In this document: piece after piece, positions 56,206-64,000 of the stretch | How the letters are laid out: every line of letters begins with the position of its first letter | Numbering within the stretch: the first letter of the stretch is position 1 | NCBI GenBank assembly: GCA_963715485.1 | Contig: OY970244.1 | Coordinates: 1,364,001 to 1,428,000 of the forward strand | Reading direction: 5' to 3' | Length of the DNA: 64,000 nt | DNA from: SG8-30 sp963715485 | Lineage (GTDB): Bacteria; Pseudomonadota; Gammaproteobacteria; Steroidobacterales; Steroidobacteraceae | The notes under the pieces: model-generated | Databases searched by the model: none | The model's input: only the letters and a program-made list of their open reading frames with translations | What the model was told of the DNA's origin: nothing | Program-made: the position numbers and the translations under genes

Positions 56206-57045
56206 ATGGGCATGACGACTGCCATTCATCGACGCGTGGACGCCCTGCGGACTGGAGTGGAACCGACCTTCGTCGCGCGGCTTGCATCCGGCTGGGCGGT
56301 GATGGGGGATCCACAGATCCTGCCTGGCTATTGCCTGCTGTTGCCTGATCCGGTTGTAGGCAATCTGAACGATCTCGATGGCACAACCCGGTCCCGCTTC
56401 CTGTCCGACGTGGCGGCCCTGGGTGATGCCGTGCTCGCAGCAACCGGAGCGCTGCGCATCAATTACGCGATCTTCGGCAACGTCGAGCCGGCGCTGCACG
56501 CGCATGTCATTCCGCGCTATGCGTTTGAGCCTGCGGGACAGCGCGAACTGCAGCCATGGGCACTGGACTGGTCAGCGGCCCCCAGGTTCGATATCGCGGA
56601 CCACGGCGCGCTGCGCGAGAAGATTCACGCGACGCTGGGCCGCGCGAGCCAGATCGGCGCACGCGGGCGCGTGCATCATCTGGACCTTACGGTCGGCGAC
56701 CTGGTCGTCGCCGCGGCATTCTACGATGCGATCCTGCCGCTGATGGGCTTCAAGCGGCAGCCGGACGTACCGGAAGGGCCCATCTGGTCCGGTGATTCGA
56801 TGGAAATAGGCCTGCAGGCTGCGCGACACTCGCGGCCGCACGATCGCTATGCGCCCGGCCTTCATCACCTTGCTTTCGAGGCGCCGGGACGCCGGGACGT
56901 GGATCGCGTGTATGAACAGCTGGTCGCACTCGGTGTCCGGGTGCTCGATGCACCGGCTGAGTACCCGTCCTACGGGACCGGTTACTATGCAGTATTCTTT
57001 GCCGATCCCGACGGCATCAAGCTCGAGTACGCCTTCACGCCCTGA
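56206..57045 (+). CDS. HIT-domain/VOC-domain fusion protein
   Basis: 279 residues. The N-terminal half (about 20-110) is a HIT-like domain with LNDLDGTTRSRFLSDVAAL, INYAIFGN and EPALHAHVIPRY (two of the three His of the triad; the third position is Ile-Pro). The C-terminal half from about residue 148 (VHHLDLTVGDLVVAAAFYDAI) is a VOC/glyoxalase-type beta-alpha-beta-beta-beta domain ending HHLAFEAPGRRDVDRVYEQL and GYYAVFFADPDGIKLEY, with metal-like His and Glu. The two families joined in one chain is unusual; the fusion hints at a nucleotide- or CoA-linked substrate handled by the VOC part. Specificity is unknown. Confidence 0.85.
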   Translation: MGMTTAIHRRVDALRTGVEPTFVARLASGWAVMGDPQILPGYCLLLPDPVVGNLNDLDGTTRSRFLSDVAALGDAVLAATGALRINYAIFGNVEPALHAHVIPRYAFEPAGQRELQPWALDWSAAPRFDIADHGALREKIHATLGRASQIGARGRVHHLDLTVGDLVVAAAFYDAILPLMGFKRQPDVPEGPIWSGDSMEIGLQAARHSRPHDRYAPGLHHLAFEAPGRRDVDRVYEQLVALGVRVLDAPAEYPSYGTGYYAVFFADPDGIKLEYAFTP

Positions 57046-57116
57046 GGCGCAAGGTCTGTCCCGGCGCAGATGTCCGGAGTTTGGGACCTGGCGGTCATCT
57101 TGCCGGGAGTTTTCAC

Positions 57117-57518
57117 ATGGCGGTGTCGCGGGACTTTCTGGACTTCGTGCTCGAGCAGCTCCGGAACTCCGGAAGGGTCGTATCCCGACGCATGTTCGGC
57201 GGAGCGGGGCTGTATCTCGACGGGCTGTTCTTCGGGCTGGTGAGCGATGACCAGCTGTACTTCAAGGTTGGCGACGCAAACCGCTCGCGCTACGAGGAAG
57301 CCGGAAGTCGGCCATTCGTACCATTTCCGGACAAGCCAGACCGGGTGATGGGCTATTGGCAGGTGCCGGCTGACGTACTTGAGGACCCGGAAGTGTTGCG
57401 CAACTGGGTGCGTGAGGCCTGTGCGGTCGCGCTCGCCGCGCGCGGCCGCGGCCGGGTGAAGCCAGGCATGCATCGTGCGCGACGAAAAGCTACCGTGGGG
57501 CAGGCGCACCAGGCGTGA
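57117..57518 (+). CDS. TfoX N-terminal-domain protein
   Basis: 133 residues from ATG 57117, with GGGAG seven bases upstream (an earlier in-frame ATG at 57081 has no ribosome site). The text SRRMFGGAGLYLDGLFFGLVSDDQLYFKV is the TfoX_N fold, with MGYWQVPADVLED and WVREACAVAL. Family members include the competence regulator TfoX/Sxy, but stand-alone N-domains are of unknown role. A basic C-terminal tail follows. Confidence 0.85.
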   Translation: MAVSRDFLDFVLEQLRNSGRVVSRRMFGGAGLYLDGLFFGLVSDDQLYFKVGDANRSRYEEAGSRPFVPFPDKPDRVMGYWQVPADVLEDPEVLRNWVREACAVALAARGRGRVKPGMHRARRKATVGQAHQA

Positions 57519-57522
57519 TGCC

Positions 57523-58599
57523 GTGAAGGCCCTGCCTCCTGTGTTCTGGTTCGGCGGCAGCGCAATCCTGCTGCTGGCCGCCTACCTTTGCTGCTGGCCG
57601 GTTCCGGTTGACCCGGTTGCCTGGACGCCGGATGGCGATCGCGGGTTGACCGGGGCTTTCGCCGACAGCGGCAACTTCGAACAGGCCGGCTTCGAAGCCT
57701 GGGAGCTCGGACCCGGCCCGGAGGACGTCGCGCTGGGGCCGGACGGCATGCTGTATTCGGGCCTTCAGGATGGCCGCATCCTGCGATTCGCGGCGGGGGA
57801 GTCCCTGCCCGAGCTCTTTGCGGATACTCAAGGTCGCCCGCTAGGCATGCAGTTCGATGCCGACGGCGACCTGATTGTGGCGGACGCCTTCAGGGGCCTG
57901 CTGTCGGTCGACCCCGCCGGTATCGTCACGGTCCTTACGGACAGCGTCAATGGCCAGAAACTGATGTTTCCCGACGACCTCGACATCGCGGCGGACGGAA
58001 CCATCTGGTTCAGCAACGCCAGCCAGCGCTCCGACCAGCGCCGCTGGATCCTCGATTTCTGGGAAGGCCGCGCCACCGGGCAGTTGCTGAGTTTCGATCC
58101 AGTGACCCGCGAAACGCGTGTCGGGCTCGACGGCCTGCGCTTCGCCAACGGCGTAGCCGTCGGGCCTGACGACAGGTTCGTGCTCGTCAATGAGACCATG
58201 GCGGCGCGGATCACGCGCCTGTGGCTCAAGGGTCCCGCAGCCGGAACGCGCGACGTGTTTGCCGACCGGCTTCCTGGTCACCCCGACAACCTGTCCTTCA
58301 ATGGCCGCGACCTCTTCTGGGTAGCGCTACCCTCGACCCGCTCCGCCGCATTCGACTGGCTGGCACCGCACCCGGCCCTGAGGAAATTGTTGCTGCGGCT
58401 GCCGGAATCCTGGGTCCAGGTCATTCCGCCACCACTCGGGTGGATCGCGGGTCTCGGTCTCGACGGAGAACCCCGATACAGCATCCGGGACCATTCCGGG
58501 CGGTACACTGACGTGACCAGCGTCAATGAGCATGCTGGCACGCTCTATCTGGGCAGCATCAAGATGTCGGCGATCGCGCGGCTCGATGCACCTCGGTAG
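57523..58599 (+). CDS. SMP-30/strictosidine-synthase-like propeller, membrane-anchored
   Basis: 358 residues from GTG 57523 (5 bases after the TfoX stop); a GTG at 57475 inside tfoX would add 16 residues. One N-terminal helix (VFWFGGSAILLLAAYLCCW) anchors a periplasmic six-bladed propeller with GPEDVALGPDGMLYSGLQDGRI, FPDDLDIAADGTIWFSNAS, FANGVAVGPDDRFVLVNET and GHPDNLSFN. These are SMP-30/gluconolactonase/strictosidine-synthase repeats with metal-site Asn/Asp. The enzyme likely hydrolyses a lactone or ester; substrate unknown. Confidence 0.85.
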   Translation: MKALPPVFWFGGSAILLLAAYLCCWPVPVDPVAWTPDGDRGLTGAFADSGNFEQAGFEAWELGPGPEDVALGPDGMLYSGLQDGRILRFAAGESLPELFADTQGRPLGMQFDADGDLIVADAFRGLLSVDPAGIVTVLTDSVNGQKLMFPDDLDIAADGTIWFSNASQRSDQRRWILDFWEGRATGQLLSFDPVTRETRVGLDGLRFANGVAVGPDDRFVLVNETMAARITRLWLKGPAAGTRDVFADRLPGHPDNLSFNGRDLFWVALPSTRSAAFDWLAPHPALRKLLLRLPESWVQVIPPPLGWIAGLGLDGEPRYSIRDHSGRYTDVTSVNEHAGTLYLGSIKMSAIARLDAPR

Positions 58600-58639
58600 G
58601 AAGCGCAGCTGATTCCGGCAGCATCACGAGGCTCGGAAC

Positions 58640-59080
58640 ATGGACGCATACCAAGGTCGTTGCCTGTGTGGCCAGTTACGTTACGAGGCCGGCCCGCCGA
58701 CACTGTTCTTTGCGCACTGCCATTGCCATTGGTGTCGCGAGGCGCACGGTGCGGCGTTCGTAAGCTGGGTGGGTATCGCGTCGGAACGCTTCCGGGTCGT
58801 TGCGGGTGAGGATTTCCTGAAGTGGTACCAGTCGACGGAGCAGAGCCGACGCGGCTTCTGCTCGGCGTGCGGCACGACGTTGTTCTTCTCCTCGACGCTC
58901 TGTCCCGGGGAGATGCACGTTACCCGCAGCTCCTTGCGTTCCAGCATCGACCGCGAGCCGCAACTGCACTGCTTCTACGACCAGCACGTGAACTGGGCCG
59001 TGGTGGGCGATTCGCTGCCGCGCTACGACACGAACGCAGAGGGGCTGGCGAAGTACCGGACGGTGAAGGCCCGTGACTGA
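58640..59080 (+). CDS. GFA (CENP-V) family protein
   Basis: 146 residues with the zinc-binding pattern of the GFA fold: GRCLCGQLRY (Cys8, Cys10), HCHCHWCREAHGAAF (27-41) and GFCSACGTTLFFSS. Named for glutathione-dependent formaldehyde-activating enzyme, though most members have no proven reaction. Cytoplasmic. Close to the GNAT gene (15 bases). Confidence 0.9.
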   Translation: MDAYQGRCLCGQLRYEAGPPTLFFAHCHCHWCREAHGAAFVSWVGIASERFRVVAGEDFLKWYQSTEQSRRGFCSACGTTLFFSSTLCPGEMHVTRSSLRSSIDREPQLHCFYDQHVNWAVVGDSLPRYDTNAEGLAKYRTVKARD

Positions 59081-59095
59081 ACGGGATCCGGTCAA

Positions 59096-59647
59096 GTGAG
59101 CAATGGTCTGCCGACCCTGGCCGGCAACGGCGTCATCCTGCGGCAGCTGGCCGCAGACGATATCCAGCGCCTGTTCGAGATCTTTTCCGACCCGGAGGTG
59201 ATGCGTTACTGGAGCCGCGGACCCTTCGCCGACCTGAGCGAAGCACGCGCGCTGCTCGGCGAGATTGACAAGGGCTGGCGCGAGGACGCGTTCTATCAGT
59301 GGGGCGTGACGCTTGCGGCAACGGGCGAGCTGATGGGGACGACGACCCTGTTCAGGATCGATCGAGACCATCGGCGCGCGGAGATCGGCTTCGCACTCGG
59401 CTCGCGGTGGTGGGGGCAGGGATGGGGATCGGCAACGGTCGCGCGAATAGCCACCTACGCCTTCCAGGCCCTCGGTCTCCATCGCCTGGAGGCCGATGTC
59501 GATCCCCGCAATGCGGCTTCGCTACGCGTACTCGAGCGGCTCGGATTCAGGCGCGAAGGATTGCTGCGTGCACGCTACCACGTGGCCGGCGAAATCCAGG
59601 ATTCGGTGCTGCTCGGGCTGCTGTCGGACGAATGGGTACCGCCGTGA
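59096..59647 (+). CDS. GNAT-family N-acetyltransferase, RimJ/RimL type
   Basis: 183 residues from GTG 59096. GNAT text: ILRQLAADDIQRLFEIF near the start, RAEIGFALGSRWWGQGWGSA (acetyl-CoA binding Arg/Gln-x-x-Gly-x-Gly/Ala) and RLEADVDPRNAASLRVLERLGFRREG, which is the RimJ/L signature. It likely acetylates an N-terminal amine of a protein or a small molecule; target unknown. Confidence 0.9.
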   Translation: MSNGLPTLAGNGVILRQLAADDIQRLFEIFSDPEVMRYWSRGPFADLSEARALLGEIDKGWREDAFYQWGVTLAATGELMGTTTLFRIDRDHRRAEIGFALGSRWWGQGWGSATVARIATYAFQALGLHRLEADVDPRNAASLRVLERLGFRREGLLRARYHVAGEIQDSVLLGLLSDEWVPP

Positions 59648-59749
59648 GCGCCGCCCGCCTGGCCTGGGAGCGCCGCGCCGGTGCCGATCCGGGCCCAGGG
59701 CGCTGCGGCAAGCTGCCAGCGGGACAGGAGCGCGCCCGGCAATTGTGTT

Positions 59750-60631
59750 ATGAATGCGCGGCCTGATAGCCAAATGGTCCGGATCTCCGCGCAGCCCCCG
59801 ACGATGCTCCGTCGCAACCCAGACAACAAGTTTCCTTCCCTGCGACGATACTGGCAGGCGAGACGCTTCAGCCGGTCCTGTCGCAGGGATTTCGCCGACG
59901 TCGAGCGCTACTGCCAGTTCGTGGGCTTCCCCTACAGTGGCCATTCGCTCATCGGGTCGCTGCTCAACTCCCACCCGGAGCTCGTCATCGCGCATGAAGC
60001 CGATGCGCTCGGGCTGCTCGGATCATGCGCCTCGAGGGACGCATTGTTCGAGAAGTTGATGCAGGCCGAGTGGCGGTTTGCCGATGGCGACTTCCGCTGG
60101 TGGGGCTACGACTATTCGGTGCCCGGCCAGTGGCAGGGCCGCTACCGCCGGCTACGGGTCATCGGCGACAAGAAGGGTGGCCGCAGTGCGCGCCGGCTGC
60201 AGGCAGATCCTGTGCTGCTCGACCGGCTGCGCACGCTTCTCCGCATGCCCTTGCGCCTGGTCGTCAACACCCGGAATCCCTACGACAACATCGCGCGCAT
60301 CGCCTCGCGCAAGCGCCTGGACATCGAAGCGGCGATTGAACTTTACTTCGTCTTCGCCGCGGGCGTGGCCAACGCACTCGAGCGAGCCGGACCGGGAGAG
60401 TCGATAATGTTCCGCCACGAGGAATTCATCGCGGAGCCGGCCGCCTGGCTTGCCCGACTGGCTGGATTCCTCGAAGTGGACGCGCCCGCGGATTGGGTCA
60501 CTGCCGCTGCCGCGCGTGTCTTCGAGTCGCCCCGCCGGGCCCGCGACGAGGTGGAGTGGACCGCGGGTCATCACGCGATGGTGGCCGCGGGCCTGGAACG
60601 TTTCCACTTTCTGGCGGGTTACGAATTCTGA
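59750..60631 (+). CDS. Sulfotransferase family protein
   Basis: 293 residues from ATG 59750 (an ATG at 59774 is also possible). The 5'-phosphosulfate loop is FVGFPYSGHSLIGSLLNSHPE, which differs from the usual PKSGTT but keeps the small-residue turn, and the 3'-phosphate region is LRLVVNTRNPYDNIARIAS with the conserved Arg and Ser. Such enzymes move sulfate from PAPS to a hydroxyl, often on a glycan. The adjacent glycosyltransferase-like gene 29 bases downstream supports a sulfated saccharide target. CysQ (16.6 kb) would recycle the pAp product. Confidence 0.8.
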   Translation: MNARPDSQMVRISAQPPTMLRRNPDNKFPSLRRYWQARRFSRSCRRDFADVERYCQFVGFPYSGHSLIGSLLNSHPELVIAHEADALGLLGSCASRDALFEKLMQAEWRFADGDFRWWGYDYSVPGQWQGRYRRLRVIGDKKGGRSARRLQADPVLLDRLRTLLRMPLRLVVNTRNPYDNIARIASRKRLDIEAAIELYFVFAAGVANALERAGPGESIMFRHEEFIAEPAAWLARLAGFLEVDAPADWVTAAAARVFESPRRARDEVEWTAGHHAMVAAGLERFHFLAGYEF

Positions 60632-60660
60632 ATGCGCGGCCGGCTGCGCAAGGGGCATCC

Positions 60661-61401
60661 ATGCAGAGCGTCAACGTCCTGTGCATCAAGTGGGGCACCA
60701 AGTACGGTCCCGAATACGTCAACAAGCTGCGTTCCATGGTGGCCCGCAACCTGAGCAGGCCACACCGATTCGTGTGCCTGACCGACGACCGTGCCGGCAT
60801 CGAGCCCGACATCGAGGTCCATGATCTGCCCGGGATCGGTATTCCCGAGTTCGACCAACGCAAGGCCTGGACCAAGGGTCACGGCTGGCTGAAGGTGACT
60901 AGTTTCGCGAATCCCCTCTACGATCTGACGGGTCCGACGCTGTTCATCGACCTCGACGTGGTCATCGTGGATAACATCGACTGCTTCTTCGAGCAGGAGG
61001 GAGAGTTCCTGGTCATCAAGGAGTGGGACAAGCAGGACGAGACCGGCAACACCTCGGTCTACCGCTACACCGCTGGCGCGCACCGCGACCTGCTGGACTA
61101 CCTGCGCGACCACCAGGAACAGGCCCTCAAGTCGGTACGCAACGAGCAGGAATTCGTCACTGGTTTCCTGGCCCGCCAGGGCAGGCTCAGGTACTGGCCG
61201 GAAGGCTGGTGTGTCAGCTTCAAGCGGCATTGCGTGCGCAAGGGAATCCTCGGCTGGTTCTTGCCACCGGCGGTGCCGCCCGGGGCGAGGATCGTCGCCT
61301 TCCACGGCAAGCCGAACCCACCCGACGCCATCGCGGGAATCAGCGGCAAGTGGTACCGGCGGGTCCTGCCAACGCAGTGGGTTGCCGACAACTGGCGTTG
61401 A
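60661..61401 (+). CDS. Glycosyltransferase-like protein
   Basis: 246 residues from ATG 60661. The donor-site DxD motif is in LFIDLDVVIVDNIDCFF (about 99-115), the pattern of nucleotide-sugar glycosyltransferases with a GT-A-type fold, and RFVCLTDDRAGIEPDIEV (about 37-54) resembles the start of family-8-like enzymes. The rest is not assigned. No membrane segment. The pairing with the sulfotransferase upstream suggests modification of the same molecule. The acceptor and sugar are unknown. Confidence 0.65.
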   Translation: MQSVNVLCIKWGTKYGPEYVNKLRSMVARNLSRPHRFVCLTDDRAGIEPDIEVHDLPGIGIPEFDQRKAWTKGHGWLKVTSFANPLYDLTGPTLFIDLDVVIVDNIDCFFEQEGEFLVIKEWDKQDETGNTSVYRYTAGAHRDLLDYLRDHQEQALKSVRNEQEFVTGFLARQGRLRYWPEGWCVSFKRHCVRKGILGWFLPPAVPPGARIVAFHGKPNPPDAIAGISGKWYRRVLPTQWVADNWR

Positions 61402-61402
61402 T

Positions 61403-62392
61403 TCAGCCGGCGGCCGGCGCCAGCGCCTCGCAGAAAACCTCCGCATCGACGTTGCCGCCCGATACGATCACGGCGACCGTTCGGCTGTGCGTCTCCAGCT
61501 TGCCGGACAGCAGGGCGGCCAGCGCGACCGCGCCGCCCGGTTCGACTACCAGCTTGAGGTGCTGGAAAGCCCAGGCCATGGCGTGGCGCACCTCGTCGTC
61601 GCTCACTGCCAGTCCGCCGGCCAGCAGCCGCTGCATCAGCGCAAAAGTCAGCACCCCGGGGGTCGGTGCCTGCAACGCGTCGCAGATCGAGCGCTTCCCT
61701 GGAGGATTGCGCACACGCTCGCCGGCCTCAAGCGAGCGCCGCGTGTCGTCGAACGCCTCGGGTTCGGCCGAGAACACGCGTGCAGTGGGGGAGAGATCTT
61801 TCACTGCCAGCGCGCAGCCGCTGACCAGGCCGCCGCCGCTGCAGCAGACCACCACGTCATCCGGAAGGTTCCCGGCCGCCGCCGCCTGGGTCATCAGTTC
61901 CAGTCCGACGGTGCCCTGGCCCGCGATGATGTGAGGATCGTCATATGATGGCACCAGCGTCGCGCCCCGTTCGCTGGCCATCCTCAAGGCGATGTCCTCA
62001 CGACTCTCACGCTCGCGATCGTAGAGGACAACCTCGGCGCCGAGCGCACGGGTGTTGCCGATCTTGGCTCGAGGCGCGTCCGTCGGCATGACGATGGCCG
62101 CGGCAATGCCAAGACGTCTCGCGGCCCAGGCCACGCCCTGGGCATGGTTTCCCGACGAGAAGGCCACCACGCCCGCGGCTCGTTCGGCGGGAGAGAGTTG
62201 GACGAGACGGTTGTAGGCGCCGCGGACCTTGAAGGAACCGGTGTGCTGCAGCGGTTCGAGCTTGAGCAGTATCCGACCCCCGGTCAATTCGTCTAGCAGC
62301 GTACCCGCCAGGAGCGGGGTCTCGCGGGCGACGCCGGCAAGCCGTGCGGCTGCTGAACGCACGTCTCCGGCGGTCGGGAGGACGCGAATCAA
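61403..62392 (-). CDS. Threonine dehydratase-like PLP enzyme
   Basis: 329 residues from TTG 62392, chosen because GGAGCGGGAGC precedes it. Type II PLP fold: TGSFKVRGAYNRL (PLP Lys), SSGNHAQGVAWAARRLG, SGGGLVSGCALA and SGGNVDAE near the end. The length and lack of an ACT regulatory domain fit the catabolic or serine/threonine ammonia-lyase group rather than IlvA. It deaminates L-threonine or a hydroxyamino acid; the exact substrate is open. The gene is convergent with the glycosyltransferase gene by one base and divergent from the Gdt1 gene. Confidence 0.88.
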   Translation of the reverse strand: MIRVLPTAGDVRSAAARLAGVARETPLLAGTLLDELTGGRILLKLEPLQHTGSFKVRGAYNRLVQLSPAERAAGVVAFSSGNHAQGVAWAARRLGIAAAIVMPTDAPRAKIGNTRALGAEVVLYDRERESREDIALRMASERGATLVPSYDDPHIIAGQGTVGLELMTQAAAAGNLPDDVVVCCSGGGLVSGCALAVKDLSPTARVFSAEPEAFDDTRRSLEAGERVRNPPGKRSICDALQAPTPGVLTFALMQRLLAGGLAVSDDEVRHAMAWAFQHLKLVVEPGGAVALAALLSGKLETHSRTVAVIVSGGNVDAEVFCEALAPAAG

Positions 62393-62438
62393 GCTCCCGC
62401 TCCTGCGCTTACAATACGCTGCCTGCCGGGGAGGTCCA

Positions 62439-62993
62439 TTGGAAGCCTTGTTGACATCTACCGCGATCGTCGCCGTTGCCGAGATGGGTGACAAGACCCA
62501 GTTGCTTTCATTCGTACTGGCCGCAAAGTTCAAGCGTCCCTGGCCGATCGTGCTCGGCATCCTCCTGGCTACGCTGGCCAATCACTTCCTCGCAGGATCG
62601 GTCGGCGCATGGCTCGCGACCCTGGTTTCGCCGCAGGCGCTGAAATGGATCGTAGCCCTGTCATTCTTCGCCTTCGGCCTGTGGGCGCTCGTGCCCGACA
62701 AGCTGGAAGACAGTCCGACCATGCCGGCCGCGGGCGTGTTCGTCACCACCCTGGTCGCATTCTTCCTGGTGGAGATGGGTGACAAGACCCAGTTGGCAAC
62801 GATTGCGCTGGCTGCGCGCTACGATTCGCTCGTGGCCGTCGTGCTCGGCACCACCCTCGGCATGATGATTGCCAATGCGCCGGCGGTCTGGATGGGCGAG
62901 AAACTGGCCCACCGGGTGAACATGAAGGCCATGCGCTGGATCGCCGCGGGGCTATTTGCCCTGCTCGGGGTTCTGACGCTCGTTGCCTGGTGA
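62439..62993 (+). CDS. Gdt1/UPF0016 family Mn2+ exporter
   Basis: 184 residues from TTG 62439, with GGGGAGG four bases upstream. Two copies of the ion-binding motif, AEMGDKTQLLSFVLA and VEMGDKTQLATIALA, lie in a six-helix arrangement, the defining feature of the family (TMEM165/Gdt1, bacterial MneA). These are cation/H+ exchangers that export Mn2+ and perhaps Ca2+. No riboswitch is visible upstream in the short leader. Confidence 0.9.
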   Translation: MEALLTSTAIVAVAEMGDKTQLLSFVLAAKFKRPWPIVLGILLATLANHFLAGSVGAWLATLVSPQALKWIVALSFFAFGLWALVPDKLEDSPTMPAAGVFVTTLVAFFLVEMGDKTQLATIALAARYDSLVAVVLGTTLGMMIANAPAVWMGEKLAHRVNMKAMRWIAAGLFALLGVLTLVAW

Positions 62994-63041
62994 GAGGACC
63001 GTAGAGGGGCCTGGAAGGACGCCAAGAGTCCGGGCTGGCAT

Positions 63042-64000
63042 TCACCGATCACGGGTGAGGACACCGTCGCGTAGCAGCCGCAGCAGTCGCGGCAGCTCGT
63101 CGATTGGCTCGGAGCACTGCGGCCCTTCGCAAAGATAGGCGACTGTCGTCCTGCGCGACGCCTTGCCCGCCAGCGCCTCGGGCAGAGCGGTCTCACTGGC
63201 GGGGATCGCGAAGACCATGCGTCGCGGAGCATAGAGCGGTGCCAGGGCCGTCGACCAGGCGGCAACTTCCTCTGCCTGACCGCGCAGGATGACCAGCTGC
63301 GGCGGATCCAGGTACTCCTCCAGCGCGGTTAGCATCATGGTGTGTGCCTGGGGCGCGCGGCCGACCGATGCCCAGCCCGCGCGCAGCGTCCGTTCCGCAG
63401 CCTCCAGGTAGCGGCTCTCGCCGAGCAGCCAGCCCAAGCGCGCGAGCGCAAATGCGGCGACGCCGTTGCCGGATGGCGTAGCCTCGTCGGCGAAGCCCTT
63501 GGGCCGGTAGAGCGGTGGGTCCTTGCCCTCCGCCGTGAACCAGAAGCCGCCGTGCTCGTGGTCCTGGAAGCGCAGCAGCAGCGCTTCGGCAAGTGTCCGG
63601 GCGAGATCCAGGTCCCTGGCACGCCAGCGCGCCTGCAGCAGTTCCAGCAGGCCGTCGAGCAGGAAAGCATAGTCGTCGAGATAGGCGGGAAAGCGCGCAC
63701 GGCCGTCCTTCCAGCTTGCCTGCAGCTCGCCGTCTGCCATGCAGTGCGCGCGCAGGAAATCCACGGCATCGGTCGCCGCCGCAGCGAAATCCGGTCGGTC
63801 CAGCGCACGTGCCGCGATGGCGAGGCCCCGGATCATCAGCCCGTTCCAGCCGGTGAGGATCTTGTCGTCGCGGCCAGGCCAGATGCGCCGGTTGCGCACC
63901 GACAACAGCTTCTCTCGCGCGACGTCGATGATCTCTGCGATCGCGGCCGGGGTCAGGCCCTGCTCCTCGGCGACCTGCTCGATGCTGACAAAGCAATGCA
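63042..64000 (-). CDS. YyaL-like thioredoxin-domain protein, C-terminal part (partial)
   Basis: The frame is open from the window end and ends at 63042. The visible part (about 319 residues) matches the C-terminal all-helical glycosidase-like domain of YyaL/SPATA20 proteins: RPGRDDKILTGWNGLMIRGLA-type text (PGRDDKILTGWNG), YLDDYAFLLDGLLEL, DEATPSGNGVAAFAL and GPQCSEPIDEL. The N-terminal thioredoxin-like domain lies outside the window. The role in bacteria is not known. Confidence 0.88.
   Translation of the reverse strand, partial: HCFVSIEQVAEEQGLTPAAIAEIIDVAREKLLSVRNRRIWPGRDDKILTGWNGLMIRGLAIAARALDRPDFAAAATDAVDFLRAHCMADGELQASWKDGRARFPAYLDDYAFLLDGLLELLQARWRARDLDLARTLAEALLLRFQDHEHGGFWFTAEGKDPPLYRPKGFADEATPSGNGVAAFALARLGWLLGESRYLEAAERTLRAGWASVGRAPQAHTMMLTALEEYLDPPQLVILRGQAEEVAAWSTALAPLYAPRRMVFAIPASETALPEALAGKASRRTTVAYLCEGPQCSEPIDELPRLLRLLRDGVLTRDR

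Overview
The window is GC-rich, densely coded chromosomal DNA of a gammaproteobacterium, probably uncultured or a draft genome. The placement rests on gene order: aroQ-accB-accC-prmA-DUF3426-dusB-fis-purH-purD, rhlB divergent from trxA-rho, dsbD/cutA next to groES-groEL, and glnE with kdkA and waaA. No rRNA, tRNA, CRISPR array, insertion sequence or integrase is visible, and no gap without a gene exceeds about 300 bases. I cannot name the genus.

Layout. 1-6.2 kb: end of an unknown gene, two tiny hypothetical genes, an orphan contractile-tail-sheath protein, an alkyltransferase-like DNA repair protein (PWHR in place of PCHR), an alpha/beta hydrolase, a small lipoprotein and plsB. 6.4-13.4 kb: a four-gene set (DUF1302 outer-membrane protein, DUF1329 periplasmic protein, YCF48-type beta-propeller, MMPL/RND pump) that looks like a trans-envelope export machine of unknown cargo. 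13.4-19 kb (minus strand): arfB, an MscS channel, YdcH, a PHP phosphoesterase, DUF3301, cysQ, rhlB. 19.3-22.1 kb: trxA, rho with a Gly/Arg-rich N-terminal extension, an AlkA-type glycosylase bracketed by two REP-like palindromes, and a PHA-system protein. 22.2-27 kb: a TRAP transporter of the TatT type with fused permease subunits, and a divergent HTH regulator. 27-36 kb: the housekeeping block purD to aroQ (minus strand). 36.1-38.9 kb: TlpA-like thioredoxin, dsbD, cutA. 39-41.1 kb: groES-groEL with a sigma-32-type promoter and a CIRCE operator. 41.2-48.6 kb: EamA protein, glnE, zinc-finger protein, a second MscS-type channel, kdkA and waaA; about a dozen single-base frameshifts lie between 45.4 and 47.5 kb. 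48.7-55.5 kb: a decarboxylase, a Tat-exported M15-type peptidase, a cytochrome c lipoprotein, a ComB-like protein, a Nudix-HTH regulator and nadA-nadB. 55.6-64 kb: HAD phosphatase, HIT-VOC fusion, TfoX-like protein, SMP-30-like propeller, GFA, GNAT, sulfotransferase plus glycosyltransferase, threonine dehydratase-like enzyme, Gdt1-type Mn exporter and the C-terminal part of a YyaL-like protein running off the end.

The genes cover core metabolism (phospholipid, fatty acid, purine and NAD synthesis), proteostasis, RNA turnover and periplasmic thiol chemistry. The most interesting accessory material is the DUF1302/DUF1329/YCF48/MMPL set, the orphan sheath gene, the palindromes around the glycosylase, the HIT-VOC fusion, the sulfotransferase/glycosyltransferase pair, and the regulatory sites before groES and nadA. 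All family names come from reading the translations; no database search was run.
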